Of a stretch of DNA of 64,000 bases, positions 35,698 through 44,700 are shown in pieces. A program made the position numbers and the translations under genes. Location of the stretch: contig JAQBYB010000006.1 in the NCBI GenBank assembly GCA_027624235.1, positions 1 to 64,000 on the forward strand. The letters are read 5' to 3'. Below the pieces are notes generated by a model. That model searched no databases and had not been told where the DNA came from. It was given only the letters and a program-made list of their open reading frames with translations. Position 1 is the stretch's first letter, and each line of letters opens with the position of its first letter. The DNA is from Pseudomonadota bacterium (GTDB taxonomy: Bacteria > Pseudomonadota > Alphaproteobacteria > Rhodospirillales > Casp-alpha2).

Positions 35698-37002
35698 CTA
35701 CTGAACGGTTTCACCGTGCAGGTTGTAGTCGAGTCCACCGACTTCGGTTTCTTCATCGACCCTGAGGCCCATGACCGCGCCGACAACCTTCAGAATGATA
35801 TAGGTGGCGATGGCGCAATACACGATGGTGGCGGCAATGCCCTCCAACTGGATGAGAACCTGGCCGGCGTTGCCTTCGAGCAGGCCGGACGTTCCGCCGA
35901 TGGCTTTGACGGCGAACACGCCGGTGAGAATGGCGCCGGTGATGCCGCCCAGCCCATGGACACCGAAGACGTCGAGGGTGTCGTCGTAGCCCAACTTCGG
36001 CTTCAACACCACGGCGCCCCAGTAACAGACGAGACCGGCGGTGATGCCGATAATCAAGGCGCCGAAGGGATCGACATACCCGGATGCCGGGGTAATGGCG
36101 ACCAGACCGGCAACGGCGCCGGAAATGATCCCCAGCACGCTCGGCTTGCCGCGGAAGATCCATTCGATGACCATCCAGGAAACCGCCGCCGCCGCCGCCG
36201 CGATCTGTGTCACGGCCATGGCCATGCCGGCGTTGCCGTTGGCGGCAACCGCGGACCCGGCGTTAAAGCCGAACCAGCCGACCCACAACAGCGACGCGCC
36301 GATCATGCTCAAGATCAGGTTGTGCGGCGCCATGTTTTCGGTGCCGTACCCGCGACGCTTGCCGAGAACGATGGCGCCAACCAGGGCGGCGACGCCCGAA
36401 TTGATATGAACCACCGTGCCGCCGGCGAAATCAAGAACCCCGGCATTGGCAAGAAATCCGCCGCCCCAAACCCAGTGGGTAATGGGCGCATAGACGAGGA
36501 CCATCCACAGGCTGAGGAAGACCAGCAACGACGAAAACTTCATGCGGTCGGCCAAGGCGCCGGTGATCAGCGCCGGCGTGATGATGGCAAACGTCATTTG
36601 GAAGGTCATGAACACGGTTTCCGGAACGGTGCCGGTGAGGGAACCAACACCGATCCCGCGCAGCAACATCTTATCCAGGCCGCCGACAAAAGCGTTCGCC
36701 GCGCCACCGTCGGTGAAGGCCAGGGAGTAACCGACGATCATCCAAAGCACGGTCATCACGCAGGTCACGGCGAAACTTTGTACCGCCGTCGCCAGGACGT
36801 TCTTTTTCCGCACCATACCGCCGTAAAACAATGCCACCCCCGGAATGGTCATCATCAGGACCAGGACGGTGGAGGTCAGCATCCAGGCGGTATCGCCGGA
36901 ATCCAATTTAGGGGCTTCGGCGGCCAGGGCATCGCCTGTCGCAACTAGAACGGCGGCCAAGGCAAGGCCCAGATAACCGAACAACATTTTATACATTCGC
37001 AT
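35698..37002 (-). CDS. amtB: ammonium transporter AmtB
   Basis: Trimeric inner-membrane ammonium channel. A cleavable N-terminal signal (LALAAVLVATGDALA) is followed by 11 hydrophobic helices. Features include WMLTSTVLVLMMTIPGVALFYGGM, APITHWVWG with the first pore histidine, and FGVHGLGGITGAILTGVFA with the second. The ATG at 37002 is eight bases from GGAGG. An ATG at 37008 is too close to it, so I prefer 37002 (434 residues). It is cotranscribed with glnK, whose product plugs the channel in high nitrogen. Confidence 0.96.
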   Translation of the reverse strand: MRMYKMLFGYLGLALAAVLVATGDALAAEAPKLDSGDTAWMLTSTVLVLMMTIPGVALFYGGMVRKKNVLATAVQSFAVTCVMTVLWMIVGYSLAFTDGGAANAFVGGLDKMLLRGIGVGSLTGTVPETVFMTFQMTFAIITPALITGALADRMKFSSLLVFLSLWMVLVYAPITHWVWGGGFLANAGVLDFAGGTVVHINSGVAALVGAIVLGKRRGYGTENMAPHNLILSMIGASLLWVGWFGFNAGSAVAANGNAGMAMAVTQIAAAAAAVSWMVIEWIFRGKPSVLGIISGAVAGLVAITPASGYVDPFGALIIGITAGLVCYWGAVVLKPKLGYDDTLDVFGVHGLGGITGAILTGVFAVKAIGGTSGLLEGNAGQVLIQLEGIAATIVYCAIATYIILKVVGAVMGLRVDEETEVGGLDYNLHGETVQ

Positions 37003-37014
37003 ATCCATTCCCTC

Positions 37015-37353
37015 CTATAACGCTTCCGCGTCTGTTTCGCCGGTCCGGATGCGAACCGCCTTGTCCAACGAGTAAACAAAAATTTTGCCGTCACCGATCT
37101 TTCCGGTTCCGGCGGATTTAATAATCGCTTCGATTACGTCATCAACCACTTCATTCTTGACGGCGACTTCGATCTTCACTTTGGGAAGGAAGTTGACCGT
37201 GTATTCGGCGCCACGATAGATCTCGGCCTGGCCCTTTTGCCGGCCAAACCCCTTGACCTCGGTGATGGTCATCCCCTCGACGCCCAAGGGCGTCAGGGCT
37301 TCGCGTACGTCTTCCAGTTTGAACGGCTTGATGACAGCCATAATGAGCTTCAT
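37015..37353 (-). CDS. glnK: nitrogen regulatory PII protein GlnK
   Basis: PII signal protein that binds ATP/ADP and 2-oxoglutarate and controls AmtB and other nitrogen proteins. From ATG 37353 it is 112 residues. It begins MKLIMAVIKPFKLEDVREAL and has the T-loop YRGAEYTVNFLPKVKIEV with Tyr51, the usual uridylylation site. The GKIGDGKIFV and RIRTGE nucleotide-binding loops are present. GAGAGGA lies about ten bases before the ATG. The frame extends upstream, but that part is not family-like. Confidence 0.95.
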   Translation of the reverse strand: MKLIMAVIKPFKLEDVREALTPLGVEGMTITEVKGFGRQKGQAEIYRGAEYTVNFLPKVKIEVAVKNEVVDDVIEAIIKSAGTGKIGDGKIFVYSLDKAVRIRTGETDAEAL

Positions 37354-37477
37354 CGTTTTCGATCCTCTCTTTGCTTGGCGCCGCACCCCCGTCGTTTCCG
37401 TTTGCTGGTCCGGTCGGGGCGATGGCGGCCAATTCAAGCCAAAAGGCAAACGGATATCCTGTAATCCTGAACTACAA

Positions 37478-37504
37478 CTCAAGAACCGTGCCGGTTTGTG
37501 CCAA
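37478..37504 (-). promoter_or_regulatory. possible sigma-54 promoter(s) upstream of glnK
   Basis: Reading the minus strand, TTGGCAC (37504-37498) is followed ten bases on by CCGGCACG-GTTC-TTGAG (37494-37478). Both resemble the TTGGCACR-N4-TTGCW consensus, but neither has a perfect -12 GC at the right distance. glnK-amtB operons are often NtrC/sigma-54 controlled, which makes the resemblance worth noting. Confidence 0.35.
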
Positions 37505-37682
37505 AGGACAAGTTATTGTTTAAAATCAAATAATTATGGGCATTATAGTGGGTCGAAATGAGGCCCTGGGCCCACGCAATGATGCGTAAAGTTTAATCAA
37601 AAATACGGATTTGCTTAATTTTTAGGCAACGAATTAAAAAACGACTCTGGACAAGGGCAAGCAAACCCGGAAACTAGTGATC

Positions 37683-38963
37683 ATGGCAAAACGCAAGAAA
37701 AAAGCAGCGGCCAGCGGGCTTGATACCGAAGTCCTGATCATTGGCGGCGGTATGGTCGGGGCGACCCTGGCCACCGCCCTCGGCCAATCCGGCGTTGAAG
37801 TCTGCGTGGTCGACACGCAAGACCCCCTGGACGGGCTTGACGCCGGGTTTGATGGCCGTGCCTCGGCCATCGCGCTGGCCTCGCAACGGGTGTTGGCGGC
37901 GCTTGATATTTGGCCGGCATTGCAGCCAATGGCGGCGCCGATCATGGATATCCGGGTCTCCGAGGCGGATTCCCTTTTCTTCCTGCACTACGACCATAAA
38001 GATACCGGCGACGAGCCTTTCGGCTACATGGTCGAGAACCGCAATCTCAGAAAAGCGTTGTTCCATCGGCTTCAGGACTTACCCTCGGCGCGGATGTTGG
38101 CGCCGGCCTCGGTAACGGCGCTGGACCGCCACGCCCATGGCGTCACGGCGGAGATCTCATCGGGACTTGGGGGCCCCGATGGGAGCCGCCAAATCAACGC
38201 CCGCCTGGTGGTCGGCGCCGAAGGGCGGGTGTCTAAAACCCGTGATGACGCCGGTATCAAAATCACCAACTGGTCTTATCGGCAGACCGGGATCGTCTGC
38301 ACGGTGGCCCACGAACACTGCCACGACTTCATCGCCAACGAACATTTTCTTCCCGCCGGGCCGTTCGCCATCCTGCCGCTGATGGGCGATGCGAACCATC
38401 CGGGGCATTGCTCATCGCTGGTCTGGACCGAGCGCGCCGATCTGGCGCCGTCGATCATGGCGCTGGATGAGGGCGCGTTCCAGGCGGAACTGGAAAGCCG
38501 GTTTGGTGATTTTCTGGGCGCGATTGAAGTCGTCGGGCCGAAGTGGAGTTATCCGTTATCGCTGCAATTCGCGGAAACGACCATCGCTGAGCGGTTGGCG
38601 TTGGTCGGCGACGCCGCCCACGCCATGCACCCGATCGCCGGCCAGGGCCTGAACATGGGGCTTCGCGATGTCGCCGCCCTGGCCGAAGTGGTGCTCGATG
38701 CCCGGCGTCTGGGCCTGGATATCGGCGACGCCGTGACGCTGGACCGCTATCAGCGTTGGCGGCGTTTCGACAATACCTTGATGCTGGCCACGACCGACGG
38801 GCTCAACCGGATGTTTTCGAATAATATCAGGCCGCTCAGGGTGGCTCGGGATTTAGGCATGGCGGCCGTTAACGCCCTGCCGCCGTTGAAAAAATTCTTT
38901 ATGCGCCACGCCATGGGGCTGGTCAGCGACCTGCCGCGGCTGATGCGCAATCAACCACTTTAA
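37683..38963 (+). CDS. UbiH/UbiF/COQ6-family FAD monooxygenase (ubiquinone synthesis)
   Basis: Flavin hydroxylase expected to add a ring hydroxyl during ubiquinone synthesis. The FAD-binding VLIIGGGMVGATLA is near residue 20. GRASAIALASQRVL is the UbiH/COQ6 family segment, and GDAAHAMHPIAGQGLNMGLRD is the second flavin motif. Length is 426 residues from ATG 37683. Alphaproteobacteria use different members (UbiH, UbiL, UbiM) with different regioselectivity, and which this is cannot be read from motifs. It stands alone, facing DUF971. Confidence 0.9.
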   Translation: MAKRKKKAAASGLDTEVLIIGGGMVGATLATALGQSGVEVCVVDTQDPLDGLDAGFDGRASAIALASQRVLAALDIWPALQPMAAPIMDIRVSEADSLFFLHYDHKDTGDEPFGYMVENRNLRKALFHRLQDLPSARMLAPASVTALDRHAHGVTAEISSGLGGPDGSRQINARLVVGAEGRVSKTRDDAGIKITNWSYRQTGIVCTVAHEHCHDFIANEHFLPAGPFAILPLMGDANHPGHCSSLVWTERADLAPSIMALDEGAFQAELESRFGDFLGAIEVVGPKWSYPLSLQFAETTIAERLALVGDAAHAMHPIAGQGLNMGLRDVAALAEVVLDARRLGLDIGDAVTLDRYQRWRRFDNTLMLATTDGLNRMFSNNIRPLRVARDLGMAAVNALPPLKKFFMRHAMGLVSDLPRLMRNQPL

Positions 38964-38991
38964 AGACGGATCAATTCATTACTGTGGGTTT

Positions 38992-39031
38992 TTAACGCGA
39001 TGCGTTAAGGCCGGTTAAAGTATTACGTTAA
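38992..39031. repeat. TTAA-containing palindrome cluster
   Basis: TTAACGCGATGCGTTAA (38992-39008) is a palindrome with a three-base centre. Two more TTAA follow at 39015 and 39028, so four TTAA are spaced 13-10-13. It lies in the 99-base gap between convergent genes. No U-tract supports a terminator. Confidence 0.35.
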
Positions 39032-39062
39032 GAATCGGTCGCCCCCAAACTAAAGTCCCGTC

Positions 39063-39437
39063 TTAAGGATCGCGGCTAAGGCCTTTATCCTTAAGGGAGG
39101 CAAGATAGGTTTGCCACATCTCGTCCTGGCGCAATCCGTAGTCATAGAGTGTATCCCAAGAGAAAATACCGGAATCGTGCATGTCGTCAAATTTGAGACG
39201 GATGGCGTAATTGCCGACCGCCTCGACATTCATGATGCCGATATGACGGCGACCGGCAATGGTGGTTTTTTGGCCCGGTCCGTGTCCCTGGACATCGGCC
39301 GAAGGGCTTTCGACCCGCAACAGTTCGGCCGTCAGGGAAAAGGATTTGCCGTCTTCGAAATCGATTTCGAGGAGCTTTTCCTCGCGTTTAAGCCGGATTT
39401 CCTTGGGCTGGTGTTTGATGGAAAATTCGTCGGTCAT
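39063..39437 (-). CDS. DUF971 domain protein
   Basis: A 124-residue soluble protein with the DUF971 fold, also found as the N-terminal domain of gamma-butyrobetaine hydroxylases. The pattern runs PKEIRLKREEKLLEIDFEDG, then YAIRLKFDDMHDSGIFSWDTLYDYG. In standalone bacterial members it is often linked to iron-sulfur or Mrp/ApbC genes, but none is here. Function is not assigned. It lies 49 bases upstream of no obvious partner except the convergent hydroxylase gene, and downstream of the Trm112-like gene on the same strand. Confidence 0.88.
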   Translation of the reverse strand: MTDEFSIKHQPKEIRLKREEKLLEIDFEDGKSFSLTAELLRVESPSADVQGHGPGQKTTIAGRRHIGIMNVEAVGNYAIRLKFDDMHDSGIFSWDTLYDYGLRQDEMWQTYLASLKDKGLSRDP

Positions 39438-39486
39438 GGAAAATAAAAAATCCGTTGTACTGTTTCAGTTGTCTTAATCCGCAGCC

Positions 39487-39693
39487 TTAATTCCCTGCGG
39501 CGGGCGGGGCGTCGTAGTCGATGGTTCTGGCCTCGTCGATCAGCATGATGGGGATACCGTCACGGATGGGAAAGGCGAGCCCGGCTTGTTCCGAAATCAG
39601 CTCGTTAGCGGCGGAATCATAACGAAGCGGCCCCTTGGTCAGGGGGCAGACAAGAATTTCCAGCAATTTAGGATCGACCGTTCGTTTGCGCAT
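39487..39693 (-). CDS. Trm112/YcaR family small protein
   Basis: A 68-residue protein of the Trm112-like (UPF0434) family. [17 protein letters not shown] and [21 protein letters not shown] match closely. Only one of the usual zinc-finger cysteines is kept. Eukaryotic Trm112 activates methyltransferases. Bacterial roles are less clear. It lies in the cnoX-Trm112-DUF971 leftward run. Confidence 0.9.
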   Translation of the reverse strand: MRKRTVDPKLLEILVCPLTKGPLRYDSAANELISEQAGLAFPIRDGIPIMLIDEARTIDYDAPPAAGN

Positions 39694-39789
39694 CGCTTAG
39701 TCCTTCGCAGGGCCCGTCCCCATCATCGTCCTCATCTTCTTCCTGGTTCGGTTCAATGTAGGCATCAATATCCGGCGTTCAAGAGAGCC

Positions 39790-40773
39790 TTATGAAAACA
39801 ACAGGGTGGACAATTGTTTGCGTCCGGAAACAACCACCGGATCGGCGGCGCCCAGGGCTTCAAAAATTTTAAGTAACTGCTTGCGGGCAGCGTCGTTCTG
39901 CCACTTCGGCGCACGGCCGAAGAGGTCCAGAAGGCTGGCAACCGCGTCTTCGTTCTGCCCTTGTCCGTACAGCGCGATGGCCAGGTCGAAGCGCGTCTGA
40001 TGATCGTTCTCATTCTTCTCCAGCCTGGCCCGAAGCTCATCGACCTCGCCTGAGTCCTGGCTCTGTTGGGACAGTTCCATCTGGGCGCAGGCGGCGGCGA
40101 TCACGGGTTTGGCACGAAGCGCCGGGGTCAGGCATTCAATCATTTCCTTGGCGCGGTCGGCCTCGCCGGCGGCGACGGCGATGCGGATCATGCCGGCTAT
40201 GGCGCGTTCATTTTCCGAATCATGGCTTTGCACCATTGCGTAAATGGCGCCGGCGGTGGCGACGTCGCCGGCATCGAGTGCGGCCTGGGCATCGTCGAGG
40301 GCGGTATCCAGCGGCGATTGGGCGCCGGCGGTTAATTTGCCGATGAACGTCTTGAGTTGGCTTTCCGGCAGCGCACCGGCGAACCCATCCACCGGCTGGC
40401 CGTCCTTGAACGCATACACGGCGGGAATGGATTGGACTTGCATCTGCGCCGCCAGATCCTTGTTCTCATCGACGTTGATCTTGACCAGCTTGACCAGACC
40501 GGCGGCGGCGCGGACCAGCTTTTCCAGTGACGGGGTAAGCTGTTTGCAGGGGCCGCACCACGGCGCCCAGAAATCAACGATGACCGGCACGACCTTCGAG
40601 GCCTCGATCACGTCGGCCATAAAGTTGGCGGTGTCCGAATCCTTGATGACGTCGCCGGCGGCACCGACCGCATCGGTTGGCGGCGCCTGCGGCGGCGTCG
40701 GGGCCTGACTTTTATTCTCGTTGCCGGGTTTTTCCGGCACCATCGAGCCGTCCGGATTCATGGTGAATTCCAT
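39790..40773 (-). CDS. cnoX: chaperedoxin CnoX (thioredoxin-TPR protein)
   Basis: Thioredoxin domain (about residues 45-150) fused to a TPR-like C-terminal region (about 165-325). The E. coli member protects proteins from oxidation and passes clients to GroEL. WAPWCGPCKQLTPSL keeps both active cysteines (about 73 and 76), unlike E. coli CnoX. So it may still act as a thioredoxin, as reported for the Caulobacter protein. The N-terminal 40 residues are Pro-rich and likely disordered. Start is ATG 40773 behind AAGGGCG. Length is 327 residues. Confidence 0.9.
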   Translation of the reverse strand: MEFTMNPDGSMVPEKPGNENKSQAPTPPQAPPTDAVGAAGDVIKDSDTANFMADVIEASKVVPVIVDFWAPWCGPCKQLTPSLEKLVRAAAGLVKLVKINVDENKDLAAQMQVQSIPAVYAFKDGQPVDGFAGALPESQLKTFIGKLTAGAQSPLDTALDDAQAALDAGDVATAGAIYAMVQSHDSENERAIAGMIRIAVAAGEADRAKEMIECLTPALRAKPVIAAACAQMELSQQSQDSGEVDELRARLEKNENDHQTRFDLAIALYGQGQNEDAVASLLDLFGRAPKWQNDAARKQLLKIFEALGAADPVVVSGRKQLSTLLFS

Positions 40774-40916
40774 AATCGCCCTTAATTGTTGTTATTTTCA
40801 CACCATCAAGCGCGCATAAAGCCGACTGACCCCTCATAGATGGCCGTTTCGGACGCCCGGTGCAAGTCCCCCTGATGAAGGTGGCGGCGCAATCGCCTTT
40901 GCCGTTAAAAGCATAC

Positions 40917-40944
40917 TTGCAAAGGCTATTACAAAAGCTATGAT
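40917..40944 (+). promoter_or_regulatory. sigma-70 promoter of tRNA-Gly
   Basis: TTGCAA (40917-40922) and TATGAT (40939-40944) are separated by 16 bases, 25 bases before the mature tRNA 5' end. A GC-rich discriminator (CGGCGCGC) follows, typical of stringently controlled stable RNA genes. Confidence 0.65.
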
Positions 40945-40969
40945 CGGCGCGCTGTTTTCAGCGGCAAAT

Positions 40970-41044
40970 GCGGGTGTAGCTCAGGGGTAGAGCGCAACCT
41001 TGCCAAGGTTGAAGTCGTGAGTTCGAATCTCATCACCCGCTCCA
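40970..41044 (+). tRNA. tRNA-Gly (anticodon GCC)
   Basis: A complete cloverleaf can be drawn. The acceptor stem pairs GCGGGTG with CACCCGC. The D arm contains AGCTCAGGGGTAGAGC. The anticodon stem CAACC/GGTTG encloses TTGCCAA, giving anticodon GCC. The T arm has GTTCGAATC. The CCA end is encoded (41042-41044). Confidence 0.97.
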
Positions 41045-41047
41045 ATC

Positions 41048-41087
41048 AAAGCCCTCGGGGGAACGCCTCCGGGGGCTTTGTTTTTTT
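41048..41087 (+). terminator. intrinsic terminator of tRNA-Gly
   Basis: AAAGCCC (41048-41054) pairs with GGGCTTT (41073-41079) around a GC-rich inner stem, followed by seven Ts, directly after the tRNA. Confidence 0.92.
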
Positions 41088-41225
41088 GGGCAGCCGCTAT
41101 TCCCGTTTCCGCGTCCGCCGTTCGGCCCAGGTCAACGGCCCAGGAACACGGACGCCGCGCCAATCAGGATGGTTAAAAAAAAGTTCCCCGCAGTGGTCAT
41201 ATTTAGCCCCCCCATTGGTTCTTAC

Positions 41226-41621
41226 CTAAAACTCGATGATCGCCGATTGCAGGGCCAGGGCGACCATGGCGGCGACGTAAAACAGCGTCGCCAGGCCGAT
41301 GAAGAAGAAGATATTGGCGGCGGTGCGGACCGGATAATGGTGGCGTTCCTGGTCGCGGCGCTCCGGGCTTCGCTTTTCGGAGCCGCTGACAACGGTGATA
41401 AAGAATTTTTTTCCCAGAAATGGAATCGTAACCCGGATATCGACCGGAGAGCGTTTCCAGGCGGGATCTTCGGCGGCCTGATGAATGGCATCCCTCTGCT
41501 CGTTCGAAAGGGAGTCCAGCACCCATTCAGGCAGCCGATCGAAAAGCCCTGTGGCCGGGGTTCCATTCGCGCCTGTTACCGGCACCGTAGCGGCGTCGAT
41601 GGTTTCGTTCCTGGTGCTCAT
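41226..41621 (-). CDS. unrecognised small protein with C-terminal membrane helix
   Basis: A 131-residue protein from ATG 41621, with AGGAG 11 bases upstream. A Leu/Asp-rich segment (LFDRLPEWVLDSLSNEQRDAI) is followed by VDIRVTIPFLGKKFFITVVSG and a basic patch (SEKRSPERRDQERHHYPVRT). It ends in one membrane helix (about residues 100-125). The basic patch next to the helix suggests an inner-membrane protein with its N-terminus in the cytoplasm. I know no function. The opposite strand is also open here, but it lacks these protein-like features. Confidence 0.7.
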   Translation of the reverse strand: MSTRNETIDAATVPVTGANGTPATGLFDRLPEWVLDSLSNEQRDAIHQAAEDPAWKRSPVDIRVTIPFLGKKFFITVVSGSEKRSPERRDQERHHYPVRTAANIFFFIGLATLFYVAAMVALALQSAIIEF

Positions 41622-41781
41622 CTGAGGATATCTCCTGAGAGGTTTAGTGTAGCGTTTGAAAGACGGTTGGCCCAAGCGGGAAGAGGGTATTTTTGTAGAA
41701 TTAATACGAACACTTTGAAAAAATTGATTTTTAGTCTAGCCTTTTAGAGATATTCGCGACAACTGACTTCTGGGGGATATT

Positions 41782-44700
41782 ATGCCGCCTGCCACCGAAC
41801 AGCAAAAAGCCGACCTTATCAAAAAGGCGATCACGGAAAGCCGAAAACTGCTGGGTAAAAAAGCTCAAAAGCAGTTTGCCGGCTTTCTCACTGCCTATTT
41901 TGACCAAGTCCCGCCCCAGGATATTCTCGGCAACACGCCTAAAATGCTGTGTGGGCTGGCCCATAGCCACTGGAAACTAATCCAGGCCCGTACCCGGCGG
42001 AAACCGCAGATCCGTGTCTACAATCCCGATCCGAAAAAAGACGGCTGGCAATCCGCACATACGGTCATTGAGGTGGTTAACGACGACATGCCGTTTCTGG
42101 TCGATTCGGTATCGTCCGAGCTGAACAACCAGGACCTGGCGGTGCATCTGGTCATTCACCCGATTTTCATGGCGCGGCGCAATAAGGCCGGCAAGCTTCT
42201 TGAAATTTCGCCAAGAGGGCCAAGAGGAAAGTCCCAAGGGAAAGACAAGGGGAAAGACCAGAGGACAGGCCAGGGAAAAGACCAGGCCGATGCGGCGCCT
42301 GAATCGTTGATGCACTTTCAGGTCAATCACCAGTCCGGGGAACGGCTGAAGAAGATCGAGGCCGCGATTAAGGCCGTACTGAATGATATTCGGGCCTCGG
42401 TGACCGACTGGCGGGCGATGCGCGGTAAAATGACGGCGGTGATCGGGGAGCTGGAATCCCTGCCGAAAGCCATCGATCCGGAGGAGGCTGCTGAAATCAG
42501 GGAGTTTTTGCGCTGGATTCACGCCAATCAGTATACCTTCCTGGGTTATCGCGCGTATCACCACAAAGGCAGCGCCAAGAATCCCCACATCACCATTGAT
42601 AAGAAATCCGGCCTCGGCCTGCTTCGCAGCGCCACCCGCGCCGTTTTCAGGGAAATTCGCGAACAGGAGTTCTCGCCCCGCCAGGAACGCGGCTCTTCCG
42701 GGCGCTCAAACCTGTTGCTGGTGACCAAGGCCAATCAGCGCTCAACCGTTCACCGCGCCGTCCATATGGACGTCATCAATATCAAACGGTTTGATAAAAA
42801 GGGCCGCGTCACCGGCCAGCACCTGTTCGTCGGGTTGTTTACGTCAGATGCTTACAGCCGCAGCCCCCTCGACATTCCACTGCTTCGCCGACGGCTTGCC
42901 AATACCTTGGACCGGTCCGGATTTGAGCAGGGCAGCCACAACGGCAAAGCGTTGTCGCACATCCTTGAGACGTTTCCCCGCGATGAGTTGTTTCAGGTTT
43001 CCGACGAATACCTGCTCCATACCAGCCTCGGCATTTTGCACCTGCAGGACCGCCAGCGGGTCGCCCTGTTCGTTCGTGAGGATGATTACCAACGGTTTAT
43101 ATCGTGTTTGATTTTCATTCCCCGTGACAACTACACCATGGCGCTCAGGCTCGGCATGCAGAAAATTCTGACCGATGCCTTTGCCGGCGAGGTGGCCGCA
43201 CACCATGCGGAATTCGGCGATCAGGCGCTGGCGCGACTGCATCTGATCATCCGAACAACGCCGGGCAAGGTTCCGTCTTACACCGTCGGCGATCTGGAAA
43301 AACGCCTGGTCGCGGCGGCGCGGTCGTGGTCGGACCGGTTGAGCGCCGCCTTGGTCGGACATCTTGGCGAGGAACAAGGCCTGAGCCTTCTGCACCGCTA
43401 TGCCGACGCCTTTGATGCGGGGTACCGGGAACACTACGACGGCAGTCAAACACTGCAGGATATCGACAAGATTGAAATCCTGTTGGCCGACGGCGGCATT
43501 GGCATGACGCTGTACCGGCCCGACGGCGCACCGGAAAACCGGATCCGCTTCAAGGTTTATCATCCGGACCACTCGATCCCGTTGTCCGATGCGTTGCCGT
43601 TGTTTGAACACATGGGCTTCCGGGTGGTCGACGAAATGCCGCATGAGGTTCGGCTGCGCCAAGAACAGGATGCCGATCAGGTCCGGATGATTATGATTCA
43701 TGACTTCGGGCTTGAATCCAAGGACGACGTGTCGGTCGATCTGGATTCAATCCGGGATAATTTCCAGGACGCCTTTGTTCGTGTCTGGCGGGGCGATATC
43801 GAAAGTGATGGCTTTAACGCCCTGGTGTCGGGTGTCGGGCTGACCTGGCGCGAAGTGGTGATCCTCCGCGCCTATGCGAAATATCTGCGTCAGGCCGGGA
43901 TCGCCTTTTCCCAGGCCTATATGGAACAGACCCTGGCGGCCAACGCCAAGATCACGCGGCGCATCGTCGATTTGTTCACGACCATGTTTGACCCGGCTTC
44001 TTCAGGAAATCGGGACGCCCGGGCCAACCGGATCAAGGCGGCCATCGCCAAGGCCCTGGACGCCGTCGTCAGCGCCGACGAAGACCGGATTTTGCGGCGT
44101 TTTCTCAATGCCGTCGACTCGACGCTGAGGACCAATTTCTACCAGACAACGCAAGACGGTGGGCCGAAGCCCTATCTTTCCTTCAAGCTCAAATCCAGGG
44201 AGATCGAGGAACTGCCGCTGCCGCGCCCGTTGTATGAGATTTTTGTCTACAGCCCCCGCGTCGAAGGCATCCATCTGCGTTTTGGTATGGTCGCCCGGGG
44301 CGGGCTTCGCTGGTCGGACCGGCGCGAGGACTTTCGCACCGAAATTCTCGGCCTGGTTAAGGCCCAGCAGGTCAAGAATGCGGTCATCGTGCCGGTCGGT
44401 TCCAAAGGCGGTTTCGTCGTCAAACGTCCGCCCCAGAGCGGCGGTCGGGACGCCTTTCTGGAAGAAGGCATTGCCTGTTATAAGATCCTTATCTCCGGCC
44501 TGTTTGACCTCACCGACAATTACCAAGGGACCAAGGTCACGTCCCCGAAACGCGTTGTTCGCCGCGACGGCAACGATCCCTATCTGGTGGTCGCCGCCGA
44601 CAAGGGCACGGCGACATTTTCCGATATCGCCAACGGCGTGTCGAAAATATACGGCCATTGGCTGGGCGACGCCTTCGCATCCGGCGGCAGCCAGGGCTAT

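Noticed and set aside
35716-36948. 410-codon frame opposite amtB.
   Set aside because: Composition is Asp/Gly/His-rich shadow sequence; AmtB on the other strand has all its motifs.
39694-39789. Short open frame with an acidic stretch (EEDEDDDGDG) between cnoX and the Trm112-like gene, possibly the tail of a lost LON-domain gene.
   Set aside because: It has no start codon and only about 36 codons; many relatives carry a gene here, but a remnant cannot be shown from this sequence.
40981-41163. 60-codon frame over the tRNA-Gly region.
   Set aside because: It is the antisense of the tRNA and its terminator, a familiar false protein ending in DEIRTHDFNLG-type sequence.
41169-41747. 192-codon + strand frame opposite the small membrane protein gene.
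   Set aside because: The minus strand shows a Shine-Dalgarno, a membrane helix and a charged flank; the + frame has none of these.
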